A DNA stretch of 64,000 nt from Streptomyces sp. HUAS MG91 (GTDB lineage Bacteria; Actinomycetota; Actinomycetes; Streptomycetales; Streptomycetaceae). The translations under genes were made by a program, and so were the position numbers. Of this stretch, positions 1-9,196 are shown one piece after another. Each line of letters begins with the position of its first letter. Position 1 is the first letter of the stretch. The notes beneath the pieces were generated by a model. That model ran no database searches. It was given only the letters and a program-made list of their open reading frames with translations, and was not told the DNA's origin. The DNA lies in contig NZ_CP159534.1 in NCBI RefSeq assembly GCF_040529335.1, forward strand, positions 1,240,001 to 1,304,000. Direction: 5' to 3'.

Positions 1-3000
1 GCCCTGGCAGGCGACCAGGCGTCCCGCCTCGGTGAACTCCTGAAGGACGACCGGCTCTTCGGAGCCGGGGTGACGGCTGGGCTGTACATCGGTGAGGCGT
101 CCGCGTCGGGGGCCGAGGCGCCGTACGGGCGGGTGATGGTGGACCGCGCGGAGATGCGCCGTAATCCTCCGGACATCCTGATCACGAACTACAAGATGCT
201 GGACCTGCTGATCCAGCGTCAGCAGGACGCCTCGCTGTGGCGGGACGCGGATCTCCGGTACGTGGTCATCGACGAGTTCCACACGTACGACGGCGCACAG
301 GGCACCGACGTTGCCATGCTGCTGCGGCGTCTGGCTGTCGCGGTCGGCGCTGACGAGCCGGGGCGTCCGCTCGGCCGGATCTGCCCGGTGGCGACGTCCG
401 CGACCCTCGGGTCGGCCGGCGGCGCGGTCGGTGGGGAGGCGGCTCAGGGCGAGGCCGGGGCCGGTCCGCGTCCGATGCTGGACGTGGCCTCGCAGGTGTT
501 TGGGGTGCGGTTCCCGGACGACGCGGTGGTCAGCGAGGACCGGCTCCCGCTGGATTCCTTCCTGGCCCCGCTCGACCCCACGCTGCCCGTCCCCACTCCC
601 GCCAAGCTGGCCGAACTCCCTGATCCCGCACGGGAGAAGGGCGCACTCGCCCAGACCGCACGGGCGGTCGTCGGGAGCGCGGACTGCGATCCACGCGAGC
701 TGGGACAACGGCTGCTCGCGCATCCGCTCACGCACGCCCTGTTGAGGGCGGACGTGCACAGCCCGGTGTCGGCGCTGGAAGCGCTGGGCACATTCGAGCC
801 GACGTCCGCGTGGCGGCTCGCCCTCGCCGATCCGGCCGTGGCGGAGAACGCACTCGCCCGTTTCGCGGCACTGCTCTCGACGGCCCGTGACCCGCGCACG
901 CCCCCGGGCGAGGAGCGGCCGCTCCTGCTCATCGAGACGCACCTATGGGTACGGTCCCTCTCCCGCGTCCTGCGGTTCACCGCACCAAACCCGGCCTTCT
1001 CCTGGACCGACGACGACCAGGCCGCACTCTCCACGATTTCCGGGACTACCGCCTCGGGCATGGCGAGCACGGCTGTGGCCGCGCAAACCGAGCGGCGACG
1101 CAACGTACAGCGGACGGGCCGACTCCCGGCCGCATACTGCCGACACTGCGGACGCTCCGGCTGGGCGGCGGTCTGCCCCGAGCGGAACCCGGAGCAGCTG
1201 GAGCACGCTCCCGACGAGATCTACCGGCGCAGCGCCTCCGGCGGCGCGGCCAAGGGCCGGGTGCGGGCGCTGATCGCGGCCACCCCCGCCGAGGCCGCCG
1301 AACAGGCCCGGCTCCAGGCCGAACAACGCATCCGGCGCGGACGCCGCGGCACCGGCGGCCAGGCAACCGTGATGGTATTGGAGGACAACGGGCGCAAGCT
1401 ACGCCCACTCGACCCGGACGAGGTGCTCCTCGACGGCGGCAAGATCGCCGAGGCGCCGGAGAACGGCGTCTATGTCACCGCCTGGATCAACAACAAGGAG
1501 CAGGACGAATACGCCCGCCAGGACCGCTGCCCGGCCTGCGGACAGAACCAGGGCATCCGATTCCTCGGTGCCGGAATCGCGCCGCTGACCTCGGTGGCGG
1601 TGACGCAGCTGTTCACCGGTGGCGAGCTACCCGCCAAAGACGCCACGGGCCGCGACCATCGCCGTACGCTGATCTTCAACGACTCGGTGCAGGACGCCGC
1701 CCACCTGGCCGGATTCGTCGCCAGCCGCGCCTGGAAATTCTCGCTGCGCTCTCTGCTTTTCGAGCAGCTCCGTGACCGGGCCGCGCGGAACGAACAGGAA
1801 CGCAGGGACGGCGTCCAGCTCAACGAGTTGATCGCCGACCTGGTGGTACGGGCCGCCGACGACGAGGAGAAGGAGGGGAAGAAGAAGCTGCTCTCCTCGG
1901 TCGTGCCGCCGGACATGCACGACGTGGACCGGGTGAAGAAGCTGCTCGCCGGGGCTAAGCGGGCCGGCGGGCCGGCCTGGTCGCTGGTCGGGGAGCGGCT
2001 GGCCTTCAACACCCTCATGGAGTTCGGCCTGAGCTCCCGCTGGGGCCGCACCCTCGAACTCACCCGCACCGTCGCCGCCGAGGTGCACGTACCCGATCCC
2101 GAGTGGGCGGCCCGCACCGCCGAGGCGCTGTACGAGCAGCAGTTGAACATGATGCTGCCCACCGCTGACGCGGCACCGGACGACGAGCAAGCCGACGGCG
2201 ACGGGCCCATCCGGGCGGCGCAGGGCCAGCTGCCCGAGGCCGGACCGGAGCGACTGCGCCGCTTCGAGGGATACGTACGAGTCCTCCTCGAACACATCCG
2301 GGCCGGCGGCGGCATTCACCACACCTGGCTCGACTCCTTCATCGACGACGAAGGCCGCAACCGCTACCTGCTCACCGGCAGGCGAGCGGAAGGCATGCCC
2401 GCCTTCCCCTGGGGCAGCCAGGCCCCGGCGTTCGTCCTGGTCGGCGCCCGCACCGGACGTACCGACTTCGAGCGGGCGGACTCCGCTGAGGGCTGGTTCA
2501 CCGACTACACCCAGCGCTGCCTCGGCGGCCTGGACCGCGCCTCAGCCGCCGCGTTCGTCGCAGCCCTCCTGCCCCGCCTCGCCGACCCCGAGGTCGGAGT
2601 CCTTGCCCACCGACCCACCGGCGAAGCCAAACGTGGCAGGCAACGTGGCCCCGGCGTCTACGGCCTGACCGCCGGGCACATCCGCGTCCGCCCGCTGGAC
2701 GACACCGAGACCCTGCACTCCGCCGTCACCTGCCCGGACTGCGGCTGGACCCAGACCGTCCCCCCCGAACGCACCCGTGTATGGGAAGGACTGCGCTGCC
2801 CACTCAAGCAGTGCGACGGGCTGCTGACCGTGCCCTCCGCGACGGCCACCGGGCGCGCCAAGCGCGACTACCGCTACGACTACTACCGGCGCCTGTACCG
2901 GGAGTCGGGCCCGTACAACGTGGTCGCCGCCGAACACACCGGCGTCCTGAAGCGCAAGGAACGCGAAGCCGTCGAGAAGGGCTTTCGGCGCGGCACCCTG

Positions 3001-6000
3001 CATACCGACCCCAATGTGCTCTCCTGTACCCCAACCCTCGAACTCGGCATCGACATCGGCCAGTTGGAGGCCGTGATCCTCGCCTCCCTGCCGTCCACGA
3101 CCGCCTCGTACGTGCAGCGCGTCGGGCGGGCGGGTCGTGCCACCGGTAACGCGTTCATGGTGTCCCTCGCCGACAGCAGCCCCCGCGCCCTGTACCACCT
3201 GTCCGAGCCGCGCTATCTCATCGACGGCCCGGTCAATCCGCCCGGCTGCTTCCTGTCCGCCGGTGAACTGCTGCGCCGCCAGTACACGGCGTACCTCATC
3301 GACCTGGCCGCGCGCGGCCGACTCCACGACGTGCCGCCGCTGCGGGACCGGGCCGGGCAGCTCTTCGGACACGGCAGCTGGACCAAGGCGATGATCAAAG
3401 CCACCTCCGGCCGCACCGACCTCGCCGAGCAGTTCCTCGCCCTCTTTCCCCGGATCGAAGGCGTACGCGACTCCGGGGTGTCCGACGACGCCCGGGCCGC
3501 GCTGCTCGAATACGCGCGGACCGGCCTGGCGAAGGCACTGGCCGAGGCAGAGGCCGCCTGGTGGGCGGAGCACGAGAGTCTCCAGACCCGGCGCAGGCAG
3601 ATCAACGAGGCCGCCGAAGCGCTGCACGACAACATCGAGGACGAGGCGCGCGAGAAGAAGGCCCTGGGCCGGGAGGCTGCCGCCGTCGGCGACCGGCTCC
3701 AGGACATGTCCAACACCAGCGCCCAGACCTTCCTCGTCGAACAGGGGCTGCTGCCCAACTACAGCCTTGTCGAGGACGGTGTCCGCCTCGAAGCCACCCT
3801 CAACCACAAACGCCCGCCCGCCCGCGCCCGAGGCGGCGAAAAGGGCCAGGCCGCGCCCCAGTGGCAGCGCCCTGAAGTACGCGTCTACGACCGTCCCGCG
3901 ACTGCCGCCCTGGGCGAACTCGCCCCCGGTAACTCGTACTACGTGCGCGGCTACCGGCACCGTATCGACGGCTTCGACCTCGAGCTCGCCCAGAGCCGCG
4001 ACGACGGCAAGGACCCTTCGCCCAGCGTGCTCCACACCTGGAGGGTGTGCGGGGAGTGCGGGTACGTCCGCACCGGAGACGACGCCGAGCAGAACACCCG
4101 GCCCTGCCCGCGCTGCGCCAGCACCTCCATCGGCGGGCGCAGCGCCCTGTACACCGTGGTCGTGCCCCGCAAGGTCCTCTCCCGGGACAAGCGCGACGAC
4201 GCCCGCATCATCGACGACCGCGACACCCGCACCCAGATCAACTACACCATCGTCACCGCCGTCGACATCGCTCCCGAATCGGTCAAGGAGAGCTGGCGCC
4301 ACACCCGCGCCACCTTTGGCGTCGACCACGTCCGCGAGGCCGTCATCCGCCGCTTCAACCTCGGCCGCGCCCGCCCCGGCCGCCGCGCCGAGACCTTCTT
4401 CGCGGGCACCGAGACTCCGACCGTCACCGGTTTCGTGCTGTGCCCGCTGTGCGGAGGAGCCACCGAACGAGAGCCTGGGCACGCCCCCGTCCAGGAAGAA
4501 CTCTCCGAGTCCGCCCTCAACTCACCCGAACACGCCCACCACTTCCCGTGGTGCGCGGTCCGCCGCCGCGACCGGCGCACGGCTCCGCGCGACCTCACCC
4601 GCGTCCTCACCGCTGCCGAGCACCGCACGGAAGCCCTTCGCATTCTGCTGCCCGCCGCGACCCTACGCGTCCCAGAGCGGCTCGCTTCCTTCTCTGCAGC
4701 GCTCCACTTGGGCCTGGCCAAGCACTACGGCGGCGACCCCGCGCACATCCGCTCCACTCCCGCCACCGAGCCCGACCGTGACACCGAGCTCACCCGTCAC
4801 TACCTCGTCCTCTACGACGCCTTGCCCGGCGGCACCGGCTACCTCCAGCGGCTCGTCGACAACGACGGCGAGGACTTCCGTGCCGTCCTCGCCGCCGCCC
4901 TGCGCGCCCTCGCGACCTGCCCCTGCCAGAACACCCCCGGCCGCCGTGCCTGCCACCGCTGTCTGCTGCCCTTCGCCCAGACCCAGCGCGAGTACAAGAA
5001 CCTCGACCGGCAGGAAGCCCTCTGGATGCTCGAGGGGCTCCTCGGGCCGGACAGCCGCAGTGGCTGGCAGATCGACCGGCAGCCGACCCGTAAAGCGGGA
5101 GACAGTACGGCCGACCGCAACCGCTTCGCGCAGCAGGCGGAGAGCGACCTGGAACGCCGCTTCATCGAGTGTCTCGACCGCTGGCTCGCCCGCCCCGGCA
5201 ACGGCGGCGCCGCACACGCCACCACACCCACCGGACGCCAGGGCAAGCAGTTCGCCCTGGGTGCCGAGGGCAAGGCCGTGCAGTGGGAAGTTGTCGCGCA
5301 GAAGGACCTGACTGGCTATCGGACCCGGCCCGACCTCCTTTTCAGGCCCGTCGTCGGCGCGACAGCCACAGCCGGTGCGGCGCCGCTGCCGGTGGCCGTC
5401 TATCTCGACGGGTACCGCTGGCATGCCTCCTCCCGCACCAACCGGATCGCCTCCGACGCGGCCAAGCGCGCCCGCCTTCGCGCCGACGGCACTCTGGTCT
5501 GGCAGATCACCTGGGACGACGTCATGGCCTGGGAGAAACAACTGGCCGAGGCTCCCGCAGCCCCGGCCGGCCGTCGTGCCGCGCCGGACGCCGCGCCGGA
5601 TGCCCTGGCCGCCGTCATCGCCGGCAAGGCCGCAGATGCCGCCTGGCCGCCGTACCCCGTCGAGGGGGACACGTCACCCGGCGGAAAGGTCCGCGCCAAG
5701 TGGTCCGCTGCCAAGCGAGGCCCCGCCGACCTCCTTGACTCCTACCTCTACTCCGGAGCCATCCCCTCCCTCCTCGGCTACCTGCGTCACCCCAACCTGG
5801 CGCTCTGGCGCGACCTGTCCGTACGCGCGCTGACCGGCCTCCTGGCGATGGACCCCAAGCCGCTCCGCGTCCCCGCCGACGCAGCCGGTGCCGTGCCGTG
5901 GATCGAAGCCGTTCTGCGCGGCCAGGCCCCACCGCGTCCCAGCGGCCAGGGCCTGGACCTGATCCAGGCCCACGACGGCTCCGGCCTGCCGCTGCTGCTC

Positions 6001-6750
6001 GTCGTCGACCGACGTCCCGACCGGCCGCAGACCTGGCACGCGCTCGCCGTCCTCGACGACCGCCCAGACGCGGTACGAGGTGACCGTCCCGACCACCGGC
6101 GCCGCTGGAAGGCCTGGTTGAACTGGGGCAACATCATCCAGTTCCTCGACCCCACCGGCAGCGGCCGGGCCGACGGCATTGCCCTGGCCCGTAGCGCCAT
6201 GGACGACTTCGACGCCGCCCTCCTCGCCTTCACCACCGACACCGCGACAGGGCTGCTCACCGCACTTTGCGAGGAGAAGGCCGGTCACGGGCTGTCAGTT
6301 GTGGAGGAAGCGCCGGAGGAGCAGCTGCCGGAGAAGACGCCGGCTCACACGCCGGAACCCCAGGGCCAGCGGAAGAAAGTCGACGAGCCGGACCATTTCA
6401 CTCCGGCAGAGTTCGCCGTCTGGAGGGCGATCCGAGAGGAGCTCGACGATGGCGACCCCGACGTACTGCGCTTCACGGAACGGCTCATCCACGATCACGT
6501 CACACGGCACCCGAATCTGCCGGTTGCCGAAGTCCTCTGGGACGTAGCGGGCGTGACCATGGCGGTCGAGGTCGCCTGGCCCCAGCACAAGATCGGCATC
6601 ATCCTCCCGGCAGCCGCCGAGAACGAGGACGACATGGCGCAGTTCGCACGGCAGGGATGGGACGTCCGCACTGTGGACCAGTGGTCGACGGACGAGTTGG
6701 CTGAGCTGCTCCTTGCCTCTGCGGCGCACCGGCAGGAGGGGGACGCATGA
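1..6750 (+). CDS. Giant DEAD/DEAH-box helicase with DUF1998-type C-terminal region and embedded PD-(D/E)XK-like nuclease (5' partial)
   Basis: The frame is open from base 1, so the N-terminus, including Walker A, lies outside the window; 2,249 codons are present. The in-frame opening ALAGDQASRLGELL looks like helicase motif Ia. The DEFH Walker B box is at 271-282, and motif VI (YVQRVGRAGR) is at about 3106-3135. CxxC clusters at about 1138, 1531, 2731, 4048, 4441 and 4918 suggest several zinc sites. The LPGGTGYLQRL block (about 4824) followed by a Cys cluster is the DUF1998-like signature of MrfA/DrmB/DruE-type helicases. A nuclease-like segment follows at about 5140-5525: ESDLERRF, RPDLLF, VYLDGYRWH and TWDDV. 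The last ~110 residues (VAVEVAWPQHKIGI) look like a second, degenerate copy of that fold. The stop overlaps the next start as ATGA, so the genes are translationally coupled. Helicase assignment is firm; the defence role is inferred. DruE of Druantia is the closest remembered analogue by size. Confidence 0.9.
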   Translation, partial: ALAGDQASRLGELLKDDRLFGAGVTAGLYIGEASASGAEAPYGRVMVDRAEMRRNPPDILITNYKMLDLLIQRQQDASLWRDADLRYVVIDEFHTYDGAQGTDVAMLLRRLAVAVGADEPGRPLGRICPVATSATLGSAGGAVGGEAAQGEAGAGPRPMLDVASQVFGVRFPDDAVVSEDRLPLDSFLAPLDPTLPVPTPAKLAELPDPAREKGALAQTARAVVGSADCDPRELGQRLLAHPLTHALLRADVHSPVSALEALGTFEPTSAWRLALADPAVAENALARFAALLSTARDPRTPPGEERPLLLIETHLWVRSLSRVLRFTAPNPAFSWTDDDQAALSTISGTTASGMASTAVAAQTERRRNVQRTGRLPAAYCRHCGRSGWAAVCPERNPEQLEHAPDEIYRRSASGGAAKGRVRALIAATPAEAAEQARLQAEQRIRRGRRGTGGQATVMVLEDNGRKLRPLDPDEVLLDGGKIAEAPENGVYVTAWINNKEQDEYARQDRCPACGQNQGIRFLGAGIAPLTSVAVTQLFTGGELPAKDATGRDHRRTLIFNDSVQDAAHLAGFVASRAWKFSLRSLLFEQLRDRAARNEQERRDGVQLNELIADLVVRAADDEEKEGKKKLLSSVVPPDMHDVDRVKKLLAGAKRAGGPAWSLVGERLAFNTLMEFGLSSRWGRTLELTRTVAAEVHVPDPEWAARTAEALYEQQLNMMLPTADAAPDDEQADGDGPIRAAQGQLPEAGPERLRRFEGYVRVLLEHIRAGGGIHHTWLDSFIDDEGRNRYLLTGRRAEGMPAFPWGSQAPAFVLVGARTGRTDFERADSAEGWFTDYTQRCLGGLDRASAAAFVAALLPRLADPEVGVLAHRPTGEAKRGRQRGPGVYGLTAGHIRVRPLDDTETLHSAVTCPDCGWTQTVPPERTRVWEGLRCPLKQCDGLLTVPSATATGRAKRDYRYDYYRRLYRESGPYNVVAAEHTGVLKRKEREAVEKGFRRGTLHTDPNVLSCTPTLELGIDIGQLEAVILASLPSTTASYVQRVGRAGRATGNAFMVSLADSSPRALYHLSEPRYLIDGPVNPPGCFLSAGELLRRQYTAYLIDLAARGRLHDVPPLRDRAGQLFGHGSWTKAMIKATSGRTDLAEQFLALFPRIEGVRDSGVSDDARAALLEYARTGLAKALAEAEAAWWAEHESLQTRRRQINEAAEALHDNIEDEAREKKALGREAAAVGDRLQDMSNTSAQTFLVEQGLLPNYSLVEDGVRLEATLNHKRPPARARGGEKGQAAPQWQRPEVRVYDRPATAALGELAPGNSYYVRGYRHRIDGFDLELAQSRDDGKDPSPSVLHTWRVCGECGYVRTGDDAEQNTRPCPRCASTSIGGRSALYTVVVPRKVLSRDKRDDARIIDDRDTRTQINYTIVTAVDIAPESVKESWRHTRATFGVDHVREAVIRRFNLGRARPGRRAETFFAGTETPTVTGFVLCPLCGGATEREPGHAPVQEELSESALNSPEHAHHFPWCAVRRRDRRTAPRDLTRVLTAAEHRTEALRILLPAATLRVPERLASFSAALHLGLAKHYGGDPAHIRSTPATEPDRDTELTRHYLVLYDALPGGTGYLQRLVDNDGEDFRAVLAAALRALATCPCQNTPGRRACHRCLLPFAQTQREYKNLDRQEALWMLEGLLGPDSRSGWQIDRQPTRKAGDSTADRNRFAQQAESDLERRFIECLDRWLARPGNGGAAHATTPTGRQGKQFALGAEGKAVQWEVVAQKDLTGYRTRPDLLFRPVVGATATAGAAPLPVAVYLDGYRWHASSRTNRIASDAAKRARLRADGTLVWQITWDDVMAWEKQLAEAPAAPAGRRAAPDAAPDALAAVIAGKAADAAWPPYPVEGDTSPGGKVRAKWSAAKRGPADLLDSYLYSGAIPSLLGYLRHPNLALWRDLSVRALTGLLAMDPKPLRVPADAAGAVPWIEAVLRGQAPPRPSGQGLDLIQAHDGSGLPLLLVVDRRPDRPQTWHALAVLDDRPDAVRGDRPDHRRRWKAWLNWGNIIQFLDPTGSGRADGIALARSAMDDFDAALLAFTTDTATGLLTALCEEKAGHGLSVVEEAPEEQLPEKTPAHTPEPQGQRKKVDEPDHFTPAEFAVWRAIREELDDGDPDVLRFTERLIHDHVTRHPNLPVAEVLWDVAGVTMAVEVAWPQHKIGIILPAAAENEDDMAQFARQGWDVRTVDQWSTDELAELLLASAAHRQEGDA

Positions 6751-9104
6751 CAAACCGAAACGGCGCCCGAGTGGTCGTCAACCTGCAAGTCCAGAGAGAC
6801 CTGCAGAACCTCGGCCACCACGCCACCAACCAGGTCAACGACTTCGTACGCCGCCTACGCGAAGACCCGGCAAACCGCTCCCTGCGCCTGGCCCCACTGC
6901 GCGCCGCGGGCCACAACGGCGACCTTTTCCTGGCCTCGGTACCTCCACACCACGCGGTCCTCCTGCTCCTCACGGACACAGCCCGGTTCACCGTTCTCGC
7001 GGTCCGTGAAGGCGAGCGCGCGCACGAGGAACTGTCCCGCCTGACCGTGACGATCAACCCGGTCTCCGGGCTCCCGGACGTCATCGATCAGGCTCACGCC
7101 TCGGACACCGTCCTCGCCTTCCCTGTCCGCAACTCATCTCCGCAACCCACCATCGAGGACCCAAAAGCACATCCGTCCGCCCCGGTCAGCCCCCTGCCCA
7201 GGCCTCTCTTCGACGAGTACACCGACGACGAACTCACCGGCCTCGGCGTCAGCCGCTCCCTGCTGCCCACTCTCAGTGAGATCACGTCGCGGCAGCAGCT
7301 GGATGCCCTCCTCACCGGCAACATCCCTGAGCTCACGCGGGACGTTCTGCTCGCCCTTGCCTCATGCACCCCGGTCGACGAGATCCGCCGTGATATCACC
7401 GAGGCCTGGCGCCTTCCCGACGCCGACCCCGAGGACTGGGCCGGCGTGGCACACCACCCCGCCCTCGTCTCCACCGAGGACGACGCTGTCCTCGATGCAC
7501 TGGGCAACACCTTCGAGGCTTGGCGGCTCTTCCTCCACCCCGAGCAGCGGCGTCTGGCCACCACTCGCTTCAAGGGCTCGGCCAAGGTCACCGGCGGCCC
7601 CGGCACCGGGAAGACTGTGGTCGCCCTACACCGGGTACGCCATCTCGTCGAACAGCTCCCGCCGGGCTACGACCGCCCCGTCCTGCTCACCACGTACAAC
7701 ACCAGCCTGGCCGAAGACCTCCGTCAGCGTCTTCGCAGGCTTGGTGGGGACGGCCTTTTGAATCGGGTCCGTATCGAGTCCGTCGACGCCCTGGCCCGGC
7801 GCATCGTCGTCGAGGAACCCTCCGTCGACCTCGGCCGCACCTTGCCGGACGACGCCGCGATGCATCTCTGGCACACCGTCCGCGCCGAGACCGGACTCAC
7901 CAACTACGAGGCGGACTTCCTCGACGAGGAGTTCCGTCACGTCATCGTCGCGGGCCAATGCGTCCGGTACGAGCAGTACCGCTCCATCAGCAGGCCGGGC
8001 CGCAAACGGATCACGGTCAAGGACCGGCGCGACATCTGGAAGCTCGTCGAGGCGTACCTCGCCCACCTGGCCGCACACCCACGCCGGATCACCTTCGACC
8101 TCGTCGCGAGTGAGGCGGCCCGCATCGCCGACGAACGCAAGCGCGCCTACGACCGCTACCTGGAGTACAAGGACGAACAGGGCGGCCGCGACCTGATCCA
8201 CCGCGAGGCGGCCAGCCTGATGGGCGGGTTCGGGCCTCGCCTGCCCTTCCGGCACATCGTGATCGACGAGGCGCAGGACCTCTCTGCTTCGCACTGGCGG
8301 ATGCTCCGCGCCCTGGTACCTGAAGGCCCCGACGACATCTTCCTCGTCGGTGATGCCCACCAGCGCATCTACGCCCACCGCTCCATCCTCAGCCACTATG
8401 GCATCCGCACCCCCGGACGCGCGTCCCGCCGTCTCACTCTCAGCTACCGCACCACGCGCGAGATCCTCGGCAGCGCCGGTGGGCTCCTTGAAGGCCAGCC
8501 CTTCGACGACCTCGACAACGGCACCGACACCCTCGACGGCTACCGCTCCGTCCTTACCGGCCGCGCACCCGCCTACTACCACGCCCCCGACTGGCAGACC
8601 GAACTGCGCGCCGTCGCGGCCCTGCTCTTCGAGCGCCACGACAAGTACGGCACCCCGTACGAGGCGATGGCCGTGGCCGTCCCCGACGGCGCCGCGGCCT
8701 CGCAGGCCGCCTACGCGCTGGGCACAGCCGAACACCCGGTTCCCCCGGTGGAGATCGGGCAGGACGGGGTGCCTGAGGGCGCCAAGGGCGTCCGGATCGG
8801 CACCATGCACCGCTTTAAAGGCTTGGAATTCCAGCGCGTATTCATCGTGGGCGTCTCCGAAGGACAGGTCCCGCATCAGCGCATCGAGCCGTACCGCCTC
8901 AGCGATCCCGGCCGCTTCCGCCAGGAGGAACAGCGCGCCCGCTCCCTCCTCTTCGTCGCCGCGACCCGTGCTCGCGACGAACTCATCGTCTCCTGGAACG
9001 GACGCCCCAGCCGCTTCCTTCCCCGCAACGTCGAGCACAGCGCACACAGCGCGATCGCGCTGCTCCGGGGGGATGGATCGCCGTCGAGTTCGTCGGCGGC
9101 ATAG
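6747..9104 (+). CDS. SF1 UvrD/Rep-type helicase with ParE/RelE-fold-like N-terminal domain
   Basis: This 785-residue protein starts at the ATG that overlaps the upstream stop by 4 bp. Walker A GGPGTGKT is at residues 283-290, Walker B VIDEAQD at about 505, the motif III/IV region GDAHQRIYAHR follows, and GTMHRFKGLEF (motif V) is at about 685. VAATRARDEL is motif VI. This is a complete SF1A motor. Residues 1-95 (VNLQVQRDLQNLG, FVRRLREDP, then short strands) resemble the ParE/RelE toxin fold that precedes the motor in some defence-linked UvrD proteins. A linker (FDEYTDDELTGLGV) matches those homologues as I remember them. The likely role is a nucleic-acid translocase working with the giant helicase. 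The N-terminal fold is inferred from pattern, not alignment. Confidence 0.88.
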   Translation: MTNRNGARVVVNLQVQRDLQNLGHHATNQVNDFVRRLREDPANRSLRLAPLRAAGHNGDLFLASVPPHHAVLLLLTDTARFTVLAVREGERAHEELSRLTVTINPVSGLPDVIDQAHASDTVLAFPVRNSSPQPTIEDPKAHPSAPVSPLPRPLFDEYTDDELTGLGVSRSLLPTLSEITSRQQLDALLTGNIPELTRDVLLALASCTPVDEIRRDITEAWRLPDADPEDWAGVAHHPALVSTEDDAVLDALGNTFEAWRLFLHPEQRRLATTRFKGSAKVTGGPGTGKTVVALHRVRHLVEQLPPGYDRPVLLTTYNTSLAEDLRQRLRRLGGDGLLNRVRIESVDALARRIVVEEPSVDLGRTLPDDAAMHLWHTVRAETGLTNYEADFLDEEFRHVIVAGQCVRYEQYRSISRPGRKRITVKDRRDIWKLVEAYLAHLAAHPRRITFDLVASEAARIADERKRAYDRYLEYKDEQGGRDLIHREAASLMGGFGPRLPFRHIVIDEAQDLSASHWRMLRALVPEGPDDIFLVGDAHQRIYAHRSILSHYGIRTPGRASRRLTLSYRTTREILGSAGGLLEGQPFDDLDNGTDTLDGYRSVLTGRAPAYYHAPDWQTELRAVAALLFERHDKYGTPYEAMAVAVPDGAAASQAAYALGTAEHPVPPVEIGQDGVPEGAKGVRIGTMHRFKGLEFQRVFIVGVSEGQVPHQRIEPYRLSDPGRFRQEEQRARSLLFVAATRARDELIVSWNGRPSRFLPRNVEHSAHSAIALLRGDGSPSSSSAA

Positions 9105-9196
9105 CCAGACGGCGCGTGCGCGCTGCCTGCTGTCACCACGCCCCGGCGCCCCGGCGCTCCGGCCAACTGATTGATCACCGAGAGGACGCCGCAATC

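Noticed and set aside
2542..4482. Minus-strand open frame of 646 codons opposite the giant helicase
   Set aside because: Composition is a GC-bias mirror of a strongly coding plus strand; the peptide has no domain pattern, and the plus-strand reading has clear helicase motifs.
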